Positions 35,963 to 44,962 of a DNA stretch of 64,000 bases are shown in pieces. A model generated the notes under the pieces. It had not been told where the DNA came from and made no database searches. It saw only the letters and a program-made list of their open reading frames with translations. Position 1 is the first letter of the stretch; each line of letters starts with the position of its first letter. A program made the position numbers and the translations under genes. The DNA is from Lactiplantibacillus pingfangensis (GTDB lineage Bacteria; Bacillota; Bacilli; Lactobacillales; Lactobacillaceae), in NCBI RefSeq assembly GCF_005404945.1, contig NZ_BJDG01000013.1:1-64000 (forward strand), read 5' to 3'.

Positions 35963-38587
35963 TTAATCCGTTGTTTCGGAGTCAAAATCGATGGCTTTAA
36001 TTCGCCCATGTCGCCGCGCATAGAAGCCCATGCTGAAGACTGAAAAGGCTAAAGCGACGCCAATCAGCACAGCCAGCTGTGGCCAAGCAGTATTGCCAAC
36101 CATCAGCGTATTACGTAAGCCACTCACCGCATAGCTCATTGGTAGCCAAGGATGAATAGTCTGGAAAAAGTGGTTAGACAACTGAATCGGATAGGTCCCC
36201 GCAGAACCCCCAAGCTGTAGGACGAGTAGAATCATGCTAAAGAACGCTCCGACCTTACCAAAGACAAGGTTTAACCAATACACGATGCTCATAAACGCAA
36301 CGGCAATACTGAGCAACATGCCAAAGGTCGCCCACGGATGCAAAGGTGCTAGCCCATCAATTAAGATTAACAAGCTCTCAATCAAGACGGCTTCACCACA
36401 CGCAAAAGCACCCAAGATTGAAACTTTTCCCGTCCACCAACGAAACCCATTTTTCGGATATTTCCGTGGCGTATACATATCAAACATCATGTTAAAGGCC
36501 AAAGCCCCGACAAATAGTGAAACCGACATCATATAAGGTGCCATCCCAGTCCCATTATTACGCGCATCATCCGTGTCATGACTCGCAGTCGTGGTCGGCT
36601 TGGCGAGCTGATTGTAGGTAAGCTGGGTCGGCTTAACTTTTGATTTTTGACCAGCCGCAGTTAACTTAGTCGCCAATTGTTGGTTTCCTGCTTGAACTTG
36701 CGTGAGTCCAGTTGCCAACTGTTGACCGCCATCAGCAAGTTTAGTCGTGCCCGTCGTCAACTGAGTGGTGCCCGCGAACAATTGACTCGCACCGTTGGTT
36801 AACGCCATCCCTTGCTGGGCCAAGGTCGTGAGGCCACTAGTTAAGCTAGCCGTCCCTTGCGTCAACGCCGTGCCATTTTGGCTCAACTTCTGCGTGCCAC
36901 CAGCCAACTGCTGATTGCCACTAACTAATTGACTCGTTCCTTGCAGCAAACTCGAACTTCCGCCACTTAGTTGCGCGGTGCCATTGGCGAGGCCGGTCGC
37001 ACCGGTCGCCAATTTTTGCACACCGGTTGTCAATTGTGGCGTCTGGGTCGCTAATAGTTGCACGCCTTGGTTCAGCTTCTGAAACCCTTGGGTCGCTTGT
37101 TGCAATTGCGCCGTCAGATCTTGTGAGCCTTGACTCACGGTCGCCAGTTTGGCAACTAGGGCTTGCTGAGTGGCTTCATTGCTCGTGAGGGCCTGTTTCA
37201 GCGCTTGCAGTTGCTGTGTGGCATGATTATCCTGACTAGTCGGCAATGCCGTCACAGCCTGATCTAGTTGTTGCAGGGCAGTCGTGATAGCCGTTGAACG
37301 ATCATCATCTTGATTGGCGGTAACCGTCGCCAGGATTGCTGTTTTCTGGTCAGCATCCAAATGTTGCGCATCCGCCGTTGCCGCGACTTTCGTCACCAGA
37401 TCGTTACGATTCTGACTAGCCGTCACCGCAGTTTTAACTTGCGCCATGGCAGTTTGAATCGCCGTTACTTGGGCACTTGACTCATTTTTACTGAGCGATT
37501 GTCCAAGTTGGGTCAACAATTGCGGAATCGTTGTCGTTTGCGTTGACGTGACACCCGCAGACTGAAGCTGGGCCAAGCTTGTCGTCAATTTCCCACTACC
37601 CGCACTTAACTGCTGCAAACCTTGCGCCAACTGTTGACTTCCCGTCGCCAAGCTTTGCGTACTCCCGGATAAGGTGGTCGTTTTTTGATTCAGCGTCGCT
37701 AAATTTTGACTCAATTGTTGCGCACCGGTATTCGCCGCATCAACGCCAGTCACATAGCGTTGTGTGCCACTCTGAACCGTCTGGGCACCGGTCGCGAGTT
37801 TTTGCGCCGCTGTGTTGGCCTGTTGTACCCCGGCCGTATAAGTTTGTACGCCACGATTTAACTGCTGACTGCCATTCAACGCTTGGTCAACACCTGTTAA
37901 ATACCGATTTAAGCCGGTCGACAGCTGCTGACTGCCATCAGCCAACGTTAAACTACTCGTGGCTAACTGGTTAAGTCCAGTCGTCATTTTTTGGTCCGCC
38001 GTCACCGCAGTTTGACTACCGGTGGCTAATTTCTGATTGTTTTTGCCGGCTTTAGTGACGCCAGTGCTTAGCGTCTTAATACTGGCAAACATCGTCTTAG
38101 CATACGTTTGCGTCACTTGGTTGGCAACTTGTTGGGCCGCAGTTTTCGCGGCTGTCGCGGTCATTTTTGACGCTGTATAGTTGTGTCCTGCACTCGTGGT
38201 ATAGTGTAAAACCATTTTTTTCGGTCGCGATTGCATTAAGGTCGTCGCATTCTTCGAAAAATCACTTGGAATCGTGATGACCATATAATACTTGCCATTT
38301 TTCAATCCTTGATTCGCCGCTTTGGCACCCATCAATTTGAAGGCCATGTCATTAGATTTCACAAGTTTTTTGGATAATTGCTTGCCCGCCGCCAAATGAG
38401 TGCCTTGATAAGTGGTCGCGCGATCATGATTCACCACGGCAACTGGTAAATCTTGTAACTTACCATATGGGTCCCACATTGATTTTAAAAATGTCACCGC
38501 ATAAATTGATGGAATAAACCCAATCACAATTAAAACGATCAACATTAATTTGTGTCGCCATAAATACAGCCATTCGGCCTTGATCAT
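35963..38587 (-). CDS. YhgE/Pip-type membrane protein with long repeat-rich ectodomain
   Basis: 874 residues. One membrane helix near the start (14-34, then FIPSIYAVTFLKSMWDPYGK, the Pip N-terminal hallmark), a long extracellular region (about 36-685) built of imperfect heptad-like units such as LATGSQQLAQGLQQLSAG that predict extended coiled coils, and five or six C-terminal membrane helices (about 690-860). Relatives include the phage infection protein Pip (a phage receptor) and EsaA of type VII secretion; no other secretion genes are here. Controlled most probably by the divergent TetR gene, which faces it across two operator-like palindromes. Confidence 0.92.
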   Translation of the reverse strand: MIKAEWLYLWRHKLMLIVLIVIGFIPSIYAVTFLKSMWDPYGKLQDLPVAVVNHDRATTYQGTHLAAGKQLSKKLVKSNDMAFKLMGAKAANQGLKNGKYYMVITIPSDFSKNATTLMQSRPKKMVLHYTTSAGHNYTASKMTATAAKTAAQQVANQVTQTYAKTMFASIKTLSTGVTKAGKNNQKLATGSQTAVTADQKMTTGLNQLATSSLTLADGSQQLSTGLNRYLTGVDQALNGSQQLNRGVQTYTAGVQQANTAAQKLATGAQTVQSGTQRYVTGVDAANTGAQQLSQNLATLNQKTTTLSGSTQSLATGSQQLAQGLQQLSAGSGKLTTSLAQLQSAGVTSTQTTTIPQLLTQLGQSLSKNESSAQVTAIQTAMAQVKTAVTASQNRNDLVTKVAATADAQHLDADQKTAILATVTANQDDDRSTAITTALQQLDQAVTALPTSQDNHATQQLQALKQALTSNEATQQALVAKLATVSQGSQDLTAQLQQATQGFQKLNQGVQLLATQTPQLTTGVQKLATGATGLANGTAQLSGGSSSLLQGTSQLVSGNQQLAGGTQKLSQNGTALTQGTASLTSGLTTLAQQGMALTNGASQLFAGTTQLTTGTTKLADGGQQLATGLTQVQAGNQQLATKLTAAGQKSKVKPTQLTYNQLAKPTTTASHDTDDARNNGTGMAPYMMSVSLFVGALAFNMMFDMYTPRKYPKNGFRWWTGKVSILGAFACGEAVLIESLLILIDGLAPLHPWATFGMLLSIAVAFMSIVYWLNLVFGKVGAFFSMILLVLQLGGSAGTYPIQLSNHFFQTIHPWLPMSYAVSGLRNTLMVGNTAWPQLAVLIGVALAFSVFSMGFYARRHGRIKAIDFDSETTD

Positions 38588-38619
38588 GTTACAACCCCCT
38601 GTGTTTGTGCTATGCTTTT

Positions 38620-38709
38620 GCTGAGATAATCCTCAGCTGTGGTCATAGCATACCGGCATCGCCCGGTGAATACCACAACAGCACACAGAAAAATGAGGAT
38701 TAAGCCTCA
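38620..38709. promoter_or_regulatory. Two TetR operator-like palindromes
   Basis: GCTGAGATAATCCTCAGC (38620-38637) and TGAGGATTAAGCCTCA (38694-38709) share the TGAG-n6/7-CTCA design, one near each divergent gene. Confidence 0.6.
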
Positions 38710-38754
38710 GTTACGCCACATCTGGGGTCTAACTAATTAAGGAGAATGAAAAAT

Positions 38755-39336
38755 ATGCCTAAAATTGATCGTCGGGTTGCCCGGACTAATCAAGCACTGC
38801 GCGAAGCTTTCCAACAGCTTGCGGTCACCCATAACTATCGAGACATCACGGTCAAACAACTCACGGAAGTTGCCAATGTGAATCGTAAAACCTTCTATTT
38901 ACATTTTGATTCCATCGATGACTTAGCCGAAACGTTTGTCCACGATAGCGCCGAACAAATTTTAAAAGTCATTAACCAAACCGATATTAAAAAAAGCTTA
39001 GCGACATCAGGCATAATTTTTGACCAACTTGCTTACTTTTATAACCAAGCACGCGATTTTCATCGTGTCGTTCTGTTGAATGATGATTACAGTTTTCTGG
39101 CGCGAAAGGTACAAAACGAAGTCGCGCATGGGCTAACTGCCAACTTACAGACTGCGTATCATCTGTCTAAAGTCGATGCCCTCGTCTGTGCCAACTTTCT
39201 CATTCACAATATGATGACCTTCTTTCGGCTATTTTTCACCGGCCAACTTGATTTAACCCCGGCCGAATTCAAGCAACATTTAATTTCATTAAACTCATAT
39301 GGCGTTCACCAATTTTTTTATCCAAATGAGCACTAA
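38755..39336 (+). CDS. TetR family regulator
   Basis: 193 residues from the ATG at 38755, 8 bases after AAGGAGA; an ATG at 38746 abuts the site. TetR helix-turn-helix at about 8-55 (ALREAFQQLAV, ITVKQLTEVANVNRKTFYLHF). The C-terminal ligand domain is of the AcrR/TetR_C type with a conserved FLIHNMMTFFRLFFTG region. Expected to repress its own gene and the divergent pip-like gene. Confidence 0.93.
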   Translation: MPKIDRRVARTNQALREAFQQLAVTHNYRDITVKQLTEVANVNRKTFYLHFDSIDDLAETFVHDSAEQILKVINQTDIKKSLATSGIIFDQLAYFYNQARDFHRVVLLNDDYSFLARKVQNEVAHGLTANLQTAYHLSKVDALVCANFLIHNMMTFFRLFFTGQLDLTPAEFKQHLISLNSYGVHQFFYPNEH

Positions 39337-39455
39337 CCGGTTGCAAGGACAAAAAGAAACATGCACCGGACTGCATCCTAAACTAAGCTCGTGATGAGCG
39401 CCGCGTCAGTCAATGAAAATATCCAAAGAAGTTCAAAATATTGCTTTAACAGCGC
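39337..39455 (+). repeat. Degenerate left arm of a composite A/B element
   Basis: GGTTGCAAGGACAAAAAG resembles the element-1 left end GGTTGAAAGGACAAAAAAG, and CTCGTGATGAGCGCCGCGTC recurs in related form at 9140, 42883 and 47670. No structured core follows. Confidence 0.45.
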
Positions 39456-39456
39456 T

Positions 39457-39491
39457 AAAAAAAACACCTAACGATTTTTTCGTTAGGTGTT
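39457..39491 (-). terminator. Terminator of the HAD phosphatase gene
   Basis: AACACCTAACGA and TCGTTAGGTGTT with T-run on the minus strand. Confidence 0.93.
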
Positions 39492-39507
39492 CGCTTATAT
39501 CAGTTGC

Positions 39508-40320
39508 CTACGACAGCACGAGTTTTTGAATCATTTTTAAAACGCCGTCATGCTCATTGTCTAACTCAGAAACCTGATCAGCTACCGCCTGGACACTCGC
39601 AGTGGCGTTCACCATCGCGACGCCCTGCCCCGCATATTGCAATAGTGGCTTGTCATTATCACCATCACCGAACGCCAACAGTTGATCTTCGGTTAATTGC
39701 CACCGTTGCATTAGCCACTGGATTGCGGGTAATTTTCCGACTCCCGCAGTGACGAGATCAATCACACCGTAGCCACTATCATGAGCCTTGAGACGTCCCT
39801 CAAAATACGCGTTCAATTTGGCGACTTTTTGTGCCGCGTGAGCCGGCGTTGCGGATACACTTATCTTTTTAATCGTATCGGTCACCGCACTAAAATCAGT
39901 CACTTGTTGCAGGTTATCATAGAACTTTTCGGCGGCAGTAATCAATGCCTGTGGCGCGCCAATCTCAGTATATGAGCCATGTTCACCAACCATGATCAAA
40001 TAAGATGACTTTAGCGGCTCTTGTTGTCGATCAACCGCCACAAACTGAGCCAATTCTGAGGCTGATAAGCTCCCATCAAAGACCTGTTCGTCATTCACAT
40101 AAATAGAAGCGCCATTTTCGGCCACCATCACCAAGTTATCAGCCGTCACTTTGGCAAACAATTGTTTTAAATGCGCATATTGATTGCCAGAAGATAACAC
40201 CAGCCGAATTCCTTGTTGTTTTAAAGCCATTAACGTCTGTTGCAACAAGGCTTGATTGTAAGTTTGATCACCATGTAATAGGGTGCCATTCAAGTCCGTT
40301 GCGATTAATTTGATTGCCAC
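39508..40320 (-). CDS. Cof-type HAD-superfamily phosphatase
   Basis: 270 residues, start codon GTG at 40320 with AGAGGAAG upstream. HAD motif I is ATDLNGTLL: nucleophile D9 is present but the usual second aspartate is N11. Motif II LVLSSGN (serine), the lysine region and motif IV FGDGDNDKPLL are normal, and the C2 cap domain is full length. Probably dephosphorylates sugar phosphates or cofactors; the D-to-N change may lower turnover or alter specificity. Monocistronic. Confidence 0.88.
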   Translation of the reverse strand: MAIKLIATDLNGTLLHGDQTYNQALLQQTLMALKQQGIRLVLSSGNQYAHLKQLFAKVTADNLVMVAENGASIYVNDEQVFDGSLSASELAQFVAVDRQQEPLKSSYLIMVGEHGSYTEIGAPQALITAAEKFYDNLQQVTDFSAVTDTIKKISVSATPAHAAQKVAKLNAYFEGRLKAHDSGYGVIDLVTAGVGKLPAIQWLMQRWQLTEDQLLAFGDGDNDKPLLQYAGQGVAMVNATASVQAVADQVSELDNEHDGVLKMIQKLVLS

Positions 40321-40394
40321 TCAAGCCACTTCCTCTATCTTTTTATTCTGATTCATTATACGCGCAAGTCGGCTAAAAACACCAATCGGGCTAA

Positions 40395-40424
40395 CAAAAA
40401 AAGAGTCCAATTCAGACTCTTTTT
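40395..40424 (-). terminator. Terminator (bidirectional shape) downstream of glmS
   Basis: AAAAAGAGTC and GACTCTTTTT with A- and T-runs on either side. Confidence 0.88.
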
Positions 40425-40440
40425 CAGCTCCAAATATTTA

Positions 40441-40545
40441 TTGTCGAAACGTGCAACAAAAGGCACGAATGCAACAGAGCTACGGTAACCAAACGATTTA
40501 AAGCCCAATCATCTGGTTCCCTAGGCTATGCTCGGTAGCAAACCG
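40441..40545 (-). other. Structured region in the glmS 3' end
   Basis: GAGCTACGGTAACCA...CGATT (40477-40498) pairs with AATCAT...TGGTT...GGCTATGCTC (40507-40533), extended by TGC/GCA at 40470/40538; a smaller CGTGC/GCACG hairpin lies at 40450-40467. It sits between the glmS stop and the terminator. It may be a 3'-UTR-derived RNA; no known family was recognised. Confidence 0.35.
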
Positions 40546-40602
40546 CCTTTTGTCCCACTCTCTCGTAACTCCCCATAAGTTACCTATCATTTACCCTAAT
40601 CT

Positions 40603-42426
40603 TTATTCTACCGTGACACTCTTGGCCAAATTCCGTGGCTTATCAACATCTAAGCCCTTGTTCAAACTTGTGTAGTAAGCCAATAACTGACCAGGAACCA
40701 CACTGAGTAAGGCGGTCATTCGTTCATCAACCGTTGGTAACACGACTGTGTCATCCGGTTTTGCTAAAGCGTCTGTGACGATGGTAATCGTCTTAGCGCC
40801 CCGAGCAGCAACTTCTTGCAAGTTTGACCGCGTTAACCCGGCCGTCTTTTGCTGGGTAATAATCCCAATAACCGGCGTATCCTTTTCAATCAAGGCAATC
40901 GTCCCATGCTTCAATTCACCCGAAGCAAAGCCTTCTGCTTGAACATAAGAGATTTCCTTAAGCTTCAAAGCCGTTTCCAACGAAACCGCATAGTCTAAAC
41001 CCCGGCCAATGTAAAAGGCATTTGGCGTGTGTAATAACGCACTCTTAGCTAATTTGTCGAAAGTTGCTTTTTCATCGACAAGTGCTTGCATGCCATTCGC
41101 AACTAAGGCTAATTGTTGTTTAACATCAAAGTCTTTGGCTGCGGTCTGGTTATCCGCTTCACCTAAAGCTTTGGCCAAAATCGCTTGTAAGGCAATCTGA
41201 GCAGTATAGGCTTTAGTAGACGCAACCGCAATTTCAGGGCCAGCATGTAGCAACAGCGTATAAGTTGCTTCCCGTGATAACGTTGAGTTAGGCACATTGG
41301 TAATCGTCAAACTTGGAAATTTTTGTTCGTTGACGTTCAATAAGACTTCACGGCTATCGGCCGTTTCACCTGATTGCGTCAAGAAAATGAAGAATGGCTT
41401 CTTTGAAAGCAATGGTTGGTTATAAGCAAATTCAGATGACACATGGACTTCAGTTGGCACTCCGGCGAGTGATTCAAAGAGTTTAGCCCCCACTAAACCA
41501 GCATGATAACTCGTCCCAGCAGCCACAATGTATAAGCGGTCTGCTGATTTGATTGCCGTCAACAAGTCGGCATTAATGACCGGCGTCCCATCATCATTCA
41601 AATAAACTTGTGATAACTTTCGCATCACATTTGGTTGTTCGTCGATTTCTTTTAGCATGTAGAAAGGATAAGTCCCTTTGTCTGCTTGCGCAGCGTCAAT
41701 ATCCACATGGAATGTCTGACGTTGCACTGCGTCGCCAGCTTGATCCGTAATCTTGATCTCATCGGGCTTAACGACAACAATTTCACCGTCATGTAATTCC
41801 AAGAAATCTTTGGTTTGATCTAGCATCGCCAAACTATCAGAACAAACGACGTTGAATCCATCACCAACACCGATTAAGAGTGGGCTCTTATTTTTGGCAA
41901 CGTATAAGGTATCAGGATCTTCTTTATCCATCAATAAGAAACCGTATGATGAATGGCCTAATAAACTTAACGTTTTCCGGAAGGCCGACAACGTGTCTAG
42001 CCCTTCCTTTGTCACAAAGCGGTCAACCAATTGAACGATAACTTCGGTGTCCGTCTGTGAAGTAAATTGAACATCACTTAAATAATCTGATTTTAAATCT
42101 TGGAAGTTTTCGATGACACCGTTGTGAACTAAGAAGAAGCGCCCATCGGCTGAAACTTGCGGATGCGCATTAGCCACACTTGGTTCACCATGAGTCGCCC
42201 AACGTGTATGTCCGATCCCAGTCGTGCCATGGACATTGGCCGTCGCACTAACTTCTTTACGCAAGTCGTCAATCCGACCCTTTTCTTTGACCAAATAGTC
42301 TTCGCCATTCTGATCATTAACATAAATACCCGCTGAATCGTACCCGCGGTATTCCAATCTTTGTAAGCCATTTAATAAAATCGATACTGCATTATCATTA
42401 CCGGTAACTCCAACAATTCCACACAT
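40603..42426 (-). CDS. glmS: Glutamine-fructose-6-phosphate aminotransferase
   Basis: 607 residues. Glutaminase domain begins at Cys2 (MCGIVGVTGN) with RWATHGEPS and GVIENF; two SIS isomerase domains follow (AAGTSYHAG, TQSGETADSREVL, ASTKAYTAQ), ending in LAKSVTVE. Converts fructose 6-phosphate and glutamine to glucosamine 6-phosphate, the first step of UDP-GlcNAc synthesis. Its message carries a glmS ribozyme, so the product feeds back on its own mRNA, and its promoter has GntR-type sites. glmM lies 1.2 kb downstream in the direction opposite to usual operons (upstream on this strand), separated by repeats. Confidence 0.98.
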   Translation of the reverse strand: MCGIVGVTGNDNAVSILLNGLQRLEYRGYDSAGIYVNDQNGEDYLVKEKGRIDDLRKEVSATANVHGTTGIGHTRWATHGEPSVANAHPQVSADGRFFLVHNGVIENFQDLKSDYLSDVQFTSQTDTEVIVQLVDRFVTKEGLDTLSAFRKTLSLLGHSSYGFLLMDKEDPDTLYVAKNKSPLLIGVGDGFNVVCSDSLAMLDQTKDFLELHDGEIVVVKPDEIKITDQAGDAVQRQTFHVDIDAAQADKGTYPFYMLKEIDEQPNVMRKLSQVYLNDDGTPVINADLLTAIKSADRLYIVAAGTSYHAGLVGAKLFESLAGVPTEVHVSSEFAYNQPLLSKKPFFIFLTQSGETADSREVLLNVNEQKFPSLTITNVPNSTLSREATYTLLLHAGPEIAVASTKAYTAQIALQAILAKALGEADNQTAAKDFDVKQQLALVANGMQALVDEKATFDKLAKSALLHTPNAFYIGRGLDYAVSLETALKLKEISYVQAEGFASGELKHGTIALIEKDTPVIGIITQQKTAGLTRSNLQEVAARGAKTITIVTDALAKPDDTVVLPTVDERMTALLSVVPGQLLAYYTSLNKGLDVDKPRNLAKSVTVE

Positions 42427-42469
42427 AAGTTAATCTTCCTTTACTTGTTTGAATTGTTTCTAGCTGCTT

Positions 42470-42600
42470 GGTCAATATATCTGGCACTAGTCTCACAACT
42501 AGCTTTTGTAACTGACCTGTAGAGTGCAGTCCCTGACATCACCCGTCGATTGTCGATAAATGTCATCCTCGTCAACTTTAGAATCTAAAGTCCTGGCGCT
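42470..42600 (-). ncRNA. glmS ribozyme
   Basis: On the minus strand the conserved core is present in order: AGCGCCAGGAC (cleavage expected 5' of the G at 42599), the P2 loop closing with AGTTGACGAGGATG, TTTATCGA, CGACGGGTGATGTC, and the P4 element GGTCA...TGACC with a CTAGT/ACTAG inner helix (ending at 42470). It matches my memory of the Bacillus and Lactobacillus glmS ribozymes. Glucosamine 6-phosphate triggers self-cleavage and mRNA decay. An ACCAATT/AATTGGT hairpin (42612-42628) precedes it. Confidence 0.93.
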
Positions 42601-42643
42601 ATTCCGCTTTAACCAATTAAGAATTGGTCGTTTTTCACCTCTG

Positions 42644-42751
42644 ATTGGTATATTTCCTAGAAACAGTATTACTTTAACGTTACAATCGTAAAAAGTCAAC
42701 AATATTCTGTATTGGTATAGACGTTAATTCGTATATATACCAATATAGAAT
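42644..42751 (-). promoter_or_regulatory. glmS promoter with three ATTGGTATA sites
   Basis: On the minus strand: -35 TTGACT (42699-42694), 17-bp spacer, -10 TAAAGT (42676-42671). ATTGGTATA occurs at 42644-42652 and 42711-42719, and inverted at 42736-42744. The latter two belong to a large inverted repeat with 16-nt arms (42704-42719 / 42736-42751, one mismatch). ATTGGTATAGA is the half-site of NagR/DasR-type GntR regulators, so amino-sugar control of transcription is inferred. Confidence 0.65.
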
Positions 42752-42869
42752 GTAAGCAAAACAACCAACTGAGACATTCTGGTAGCGTCCGTAACTATTT
42801 GTTGAGATGACTAAAAGTTGCATGCACAAAATGAAATGTGAACAAGTCCATATCAGCGATGGTTGCTTC

Positions 42870-42995
42870 TAAACTAGACCCGTGATGAGTGAGTGCTCCG
42901 TCAGACATAATAACTGAAGGTTGAGTCGTCCAAGACGTGCCTGGCTTGGACCGATCCCACGACCGCATGTTATCAGCCTCAACCGGAAGCGACAG
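42870..42995 (+). repeat. Repeat family A, reduced copy A8 with left arm
   Basis: Left arm TAGACCCGTGATGAG...CTCCGTCAG, then outer arms GGTTGAG (42919-42925) / CTCAACC (42978-42984), hairpin III GTCCAAG/CTTGGAC and the tail CGGAAGCGACAG. Hairpins I and II missing. Confidence 0.75.
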
Positions 42996-43052
42996 CTGTC
43001 AACTAGTCCGTAAGTGCCGATTAGTTGCGCAACGGATTTTATTTTTTAATTA

Positions 43053-43495
43053 AAGGTTGAAAGGCGGCTAGTGGCTATTAATCCCAGTGTAACAGTAGTG
43101 ACATATGAAATATTACTCACAGATAGCTAATGAAAGCATTGAGAAAGTTCAAAACACCACCGACTGGCTCAATGATTTTCAAGAATCAAATCGCCTGTTT
43201 TTGATGCCGGTTACTTTATAACCATTAACCTAGCTGGCCGGTGTCGCTGATTGCATCGGACGTGAAAGTCCCGTTTGAGCGGCGGCTTTTTGCCGGTCTT
43301 ACGGGACGGACGGTCCGGAATAGTTGCGATTTTTGCAACCATTCCGGGCGAAGGCCAAGACCGCTCCTCAGGCTTGGCCTGGTCCCTCGTCCGCATGTAA
43401 CCAGCGACACCCGGAAGCGACAGCTTTGACTTTTCTCGTTATCAATATACTGATACGACAGCATTTATTAGTTATTATCGTCTTTCAACCTTTAG
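43053..43495 (+). repeat. Repeat family A, full copy A9 with both arms
   Basis: Bounded by AAAGGTTGAAAGG (43053-43065) and CTTTCAACCTTT (43482-43493). Left arm alignable with copy A6. Outer stem GGTGTCGCTGATT (43240-43252) / AACCAGCGACACC (43399-43411), one mismatch; hairpins CGGC/GCCG, CCGGAATAGTTGC/GCAACCATTCCGG and GGCCAAG/CTTGGCC all present. Confidence 0.87.
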
Positions 43496-43514
43496 TTGCT
43501 TAATTAAAATTGCA

Positions 43515-43554
43515 CAAAAATGGCCGAACCAGGAAAATCATCCTAGTTCGACCA
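43515..43554 (-). terminator. Terminator of the cdaA-cdaR-glmM operon
   Basis: On the minus strand TGGTCGAACTAGGA pairs with TCCTGGTTCGGCCA, followed by TTTTTG. Confidence 0.92.
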
Positions 43555-43578
43555 CTATTTGGTTAACTTTAATTGTAA

Positions 43579-44937
43579 TTAAGCTTCGACGCCAACTTCA
43601 TCGCGGACAACGTCGACAATGCGATCAACATAAGCATTGACCAATTCGTTAGTCTTAGCTTCCGCCATAACCCGGAGTAAGTCTTGCGTCCCTGAAGGGC
43701 GAACTAAGACCCGACCATCACCAGCCATTTCGGTTTCAACTTCACCGATTACGGCTTTAATTTGGTCATTGTTCAAGGCCGCTTGCTTATCTTGGACCTT
43801 CACGTTGACTAATTTTTGTGGATAAGTGGTGACTTCATCTGCTAATTCAGATAACTTCTTGCCAGTTTCTTTCATGACATGCAGTAATTGAATCCCAGTT
43901 AACATCCCATCACCAGTCGTATTGAAGTCTAAGAAGACCACGTGACCTGATTGTTCGCCACCAAGATTGAAACCGTCTTTGAGCATTTCTTCGACGACGT
44001 AACGATCCCCAACTTGGGTTTGTTCGCTGTGCAAGCCAGCAGCTTCCAAGGCTTTGTATAAGCCAAGGTTACTCATTACCGTTGTGACCACCGTATCTTT
44101 TTTGAGTTTACCGCGTTCCGCTAAGAACTTCCCACAAATATACATGATCTTGTCACCATCAATCACGTGACCCAATTCGTCAACCGCGATACAACGGTCA
44201 CCATCGCCATCAAAGGCTAAACCGACTTGCGCACCCTTTTCAACGACGAATTTTGACAAGGCTTCTGGATGTGTTGACCCCACACCCTTATTGATGTTCA
44301 GACCATCAGGTGACGTTGCCATGGTGTCAAAATCAACATTTAAGTCAGCAAAAATCCGTGAAACCAAGTTACTGGTTGACCCGTTAGCCCCATCAACAGC
44401 CAAATGAATTCCGCTCAAATCATCAGGAATCGTTTGTTCCAAAAATTGAGAATACTTCAAATTACCCTCTGGAAAATCAGCCACCGTCCCTAAACCTTCA
44501 GCGGCTGGGCGTGGTAAATCATCGGTTGGTTGTTCCAATAAGGCTTCAATTTCTTCTTCCTTGGCATCGGACAACTTAAAGCCGTCACCACCAAAGAACT
44601 TAATGCCGTTATCTTCAACTGGATTATGTGAAGCAGAAATCATCACACCGGCATCAGCATCTTGAATCCGAACCAAATAAGCCACACCAGGTGTCGTAAT
44701 GACGCCTAAACGGAGCACTTCAATTCCGGCAGATAATAGCCCAGCAATCAATGATTCTTCTAACATTTGACCAGAAATTCGCGTGTCACGTGCGACTAAA
44801 ACTCGTGGTTGCGTGTCCTTGTCTTTGGCATGTTCCGTTAAGACATAGCCACCAGCACGACCTAAACGAAAAGCCAATTCGGGTGTTAGCCCAGAGTTCG
44901 CAATCCCACGGACACCATCAGTACCAAAATATTTCAT
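43579..44937 (-). CDS. glmM: Phosphoglucosamine mutase
   Basis: 452 residues. Catalytic phosphoserine in SASHNP (101-106, Ser103), metal loop FDGDGDRCI, sugar-binding GGEQSGH and phosphate-binding [11 protein letters not shown] at the end. Converts glucosamine 6-phosphate to glucosamine 1-phosphate. Last gene of the cdaA-cdaR-glmM operon, 25 bp after cdaR. In related bacteria GlmM binds and inhibits the diadenylate cyclase CdaA, linking wall precursor supply with c-di-AMP. Confidence 0.98.
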   Translation of the reverse strand: MKYFGTDGVRGIANSGLTPELAFRLGRAGGYVLTEHAKDKDTQPRVLVARDTRISGQMLEESLIAGLLSAGIEVLRLGVITTPGVAYLVRIQDADAGVMISASHNPVEDNGIKFFGGDGFKLSDAKEEEIEALLEQPTDDLPRPAAEGLGTVADFPEGNLKYSQFLEQTIPDDLSGIHLAVDGANGSTSNLVSRIFADLNVDFDTMATSPDGLNINKGVGSTHPEALSKFVVEKGAQVGLAFDGDGDRCIAVDELGHVIDGDKIMYICGKFLAERGKLKKDTVVTTVMSNLGLYKALEAAGLHSEQTQVGDRYVVEEMLKDGFNLGGEQSGHVVFLDFNTTGDGMLTGIQLLHVMKETGKKLSELADEVTTYPQKLVNVKVQDKQAALNNDQIKAVIGEVETEMAGDGRVLVRPSGTQDLLRVMAEAKTNELVNAYVDRIVDVVRDEVGVEA

Positions 44938-44962
44938 CGTTTCTTTACCTCATTTCAGATTT

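Noticed and set aside
35963-38587. Internal repeats of the Pip-like gene as a DNA repeat array or CRISPR
   Set aside because: The repeats are coding, in frame, imperfect and heptad-like, explained by the protein's coiled-coil ectodomain. No CRISPR array is visible in the window.
43022-43508. Possible target duplication of copy A9 (TTAGTTGC or TTAATTAAA on both sides)
   Set aside because: Short, AT-rich, and not directly adjacent to the inverted ends; too weak compared with the 13- and 14-bp cases.
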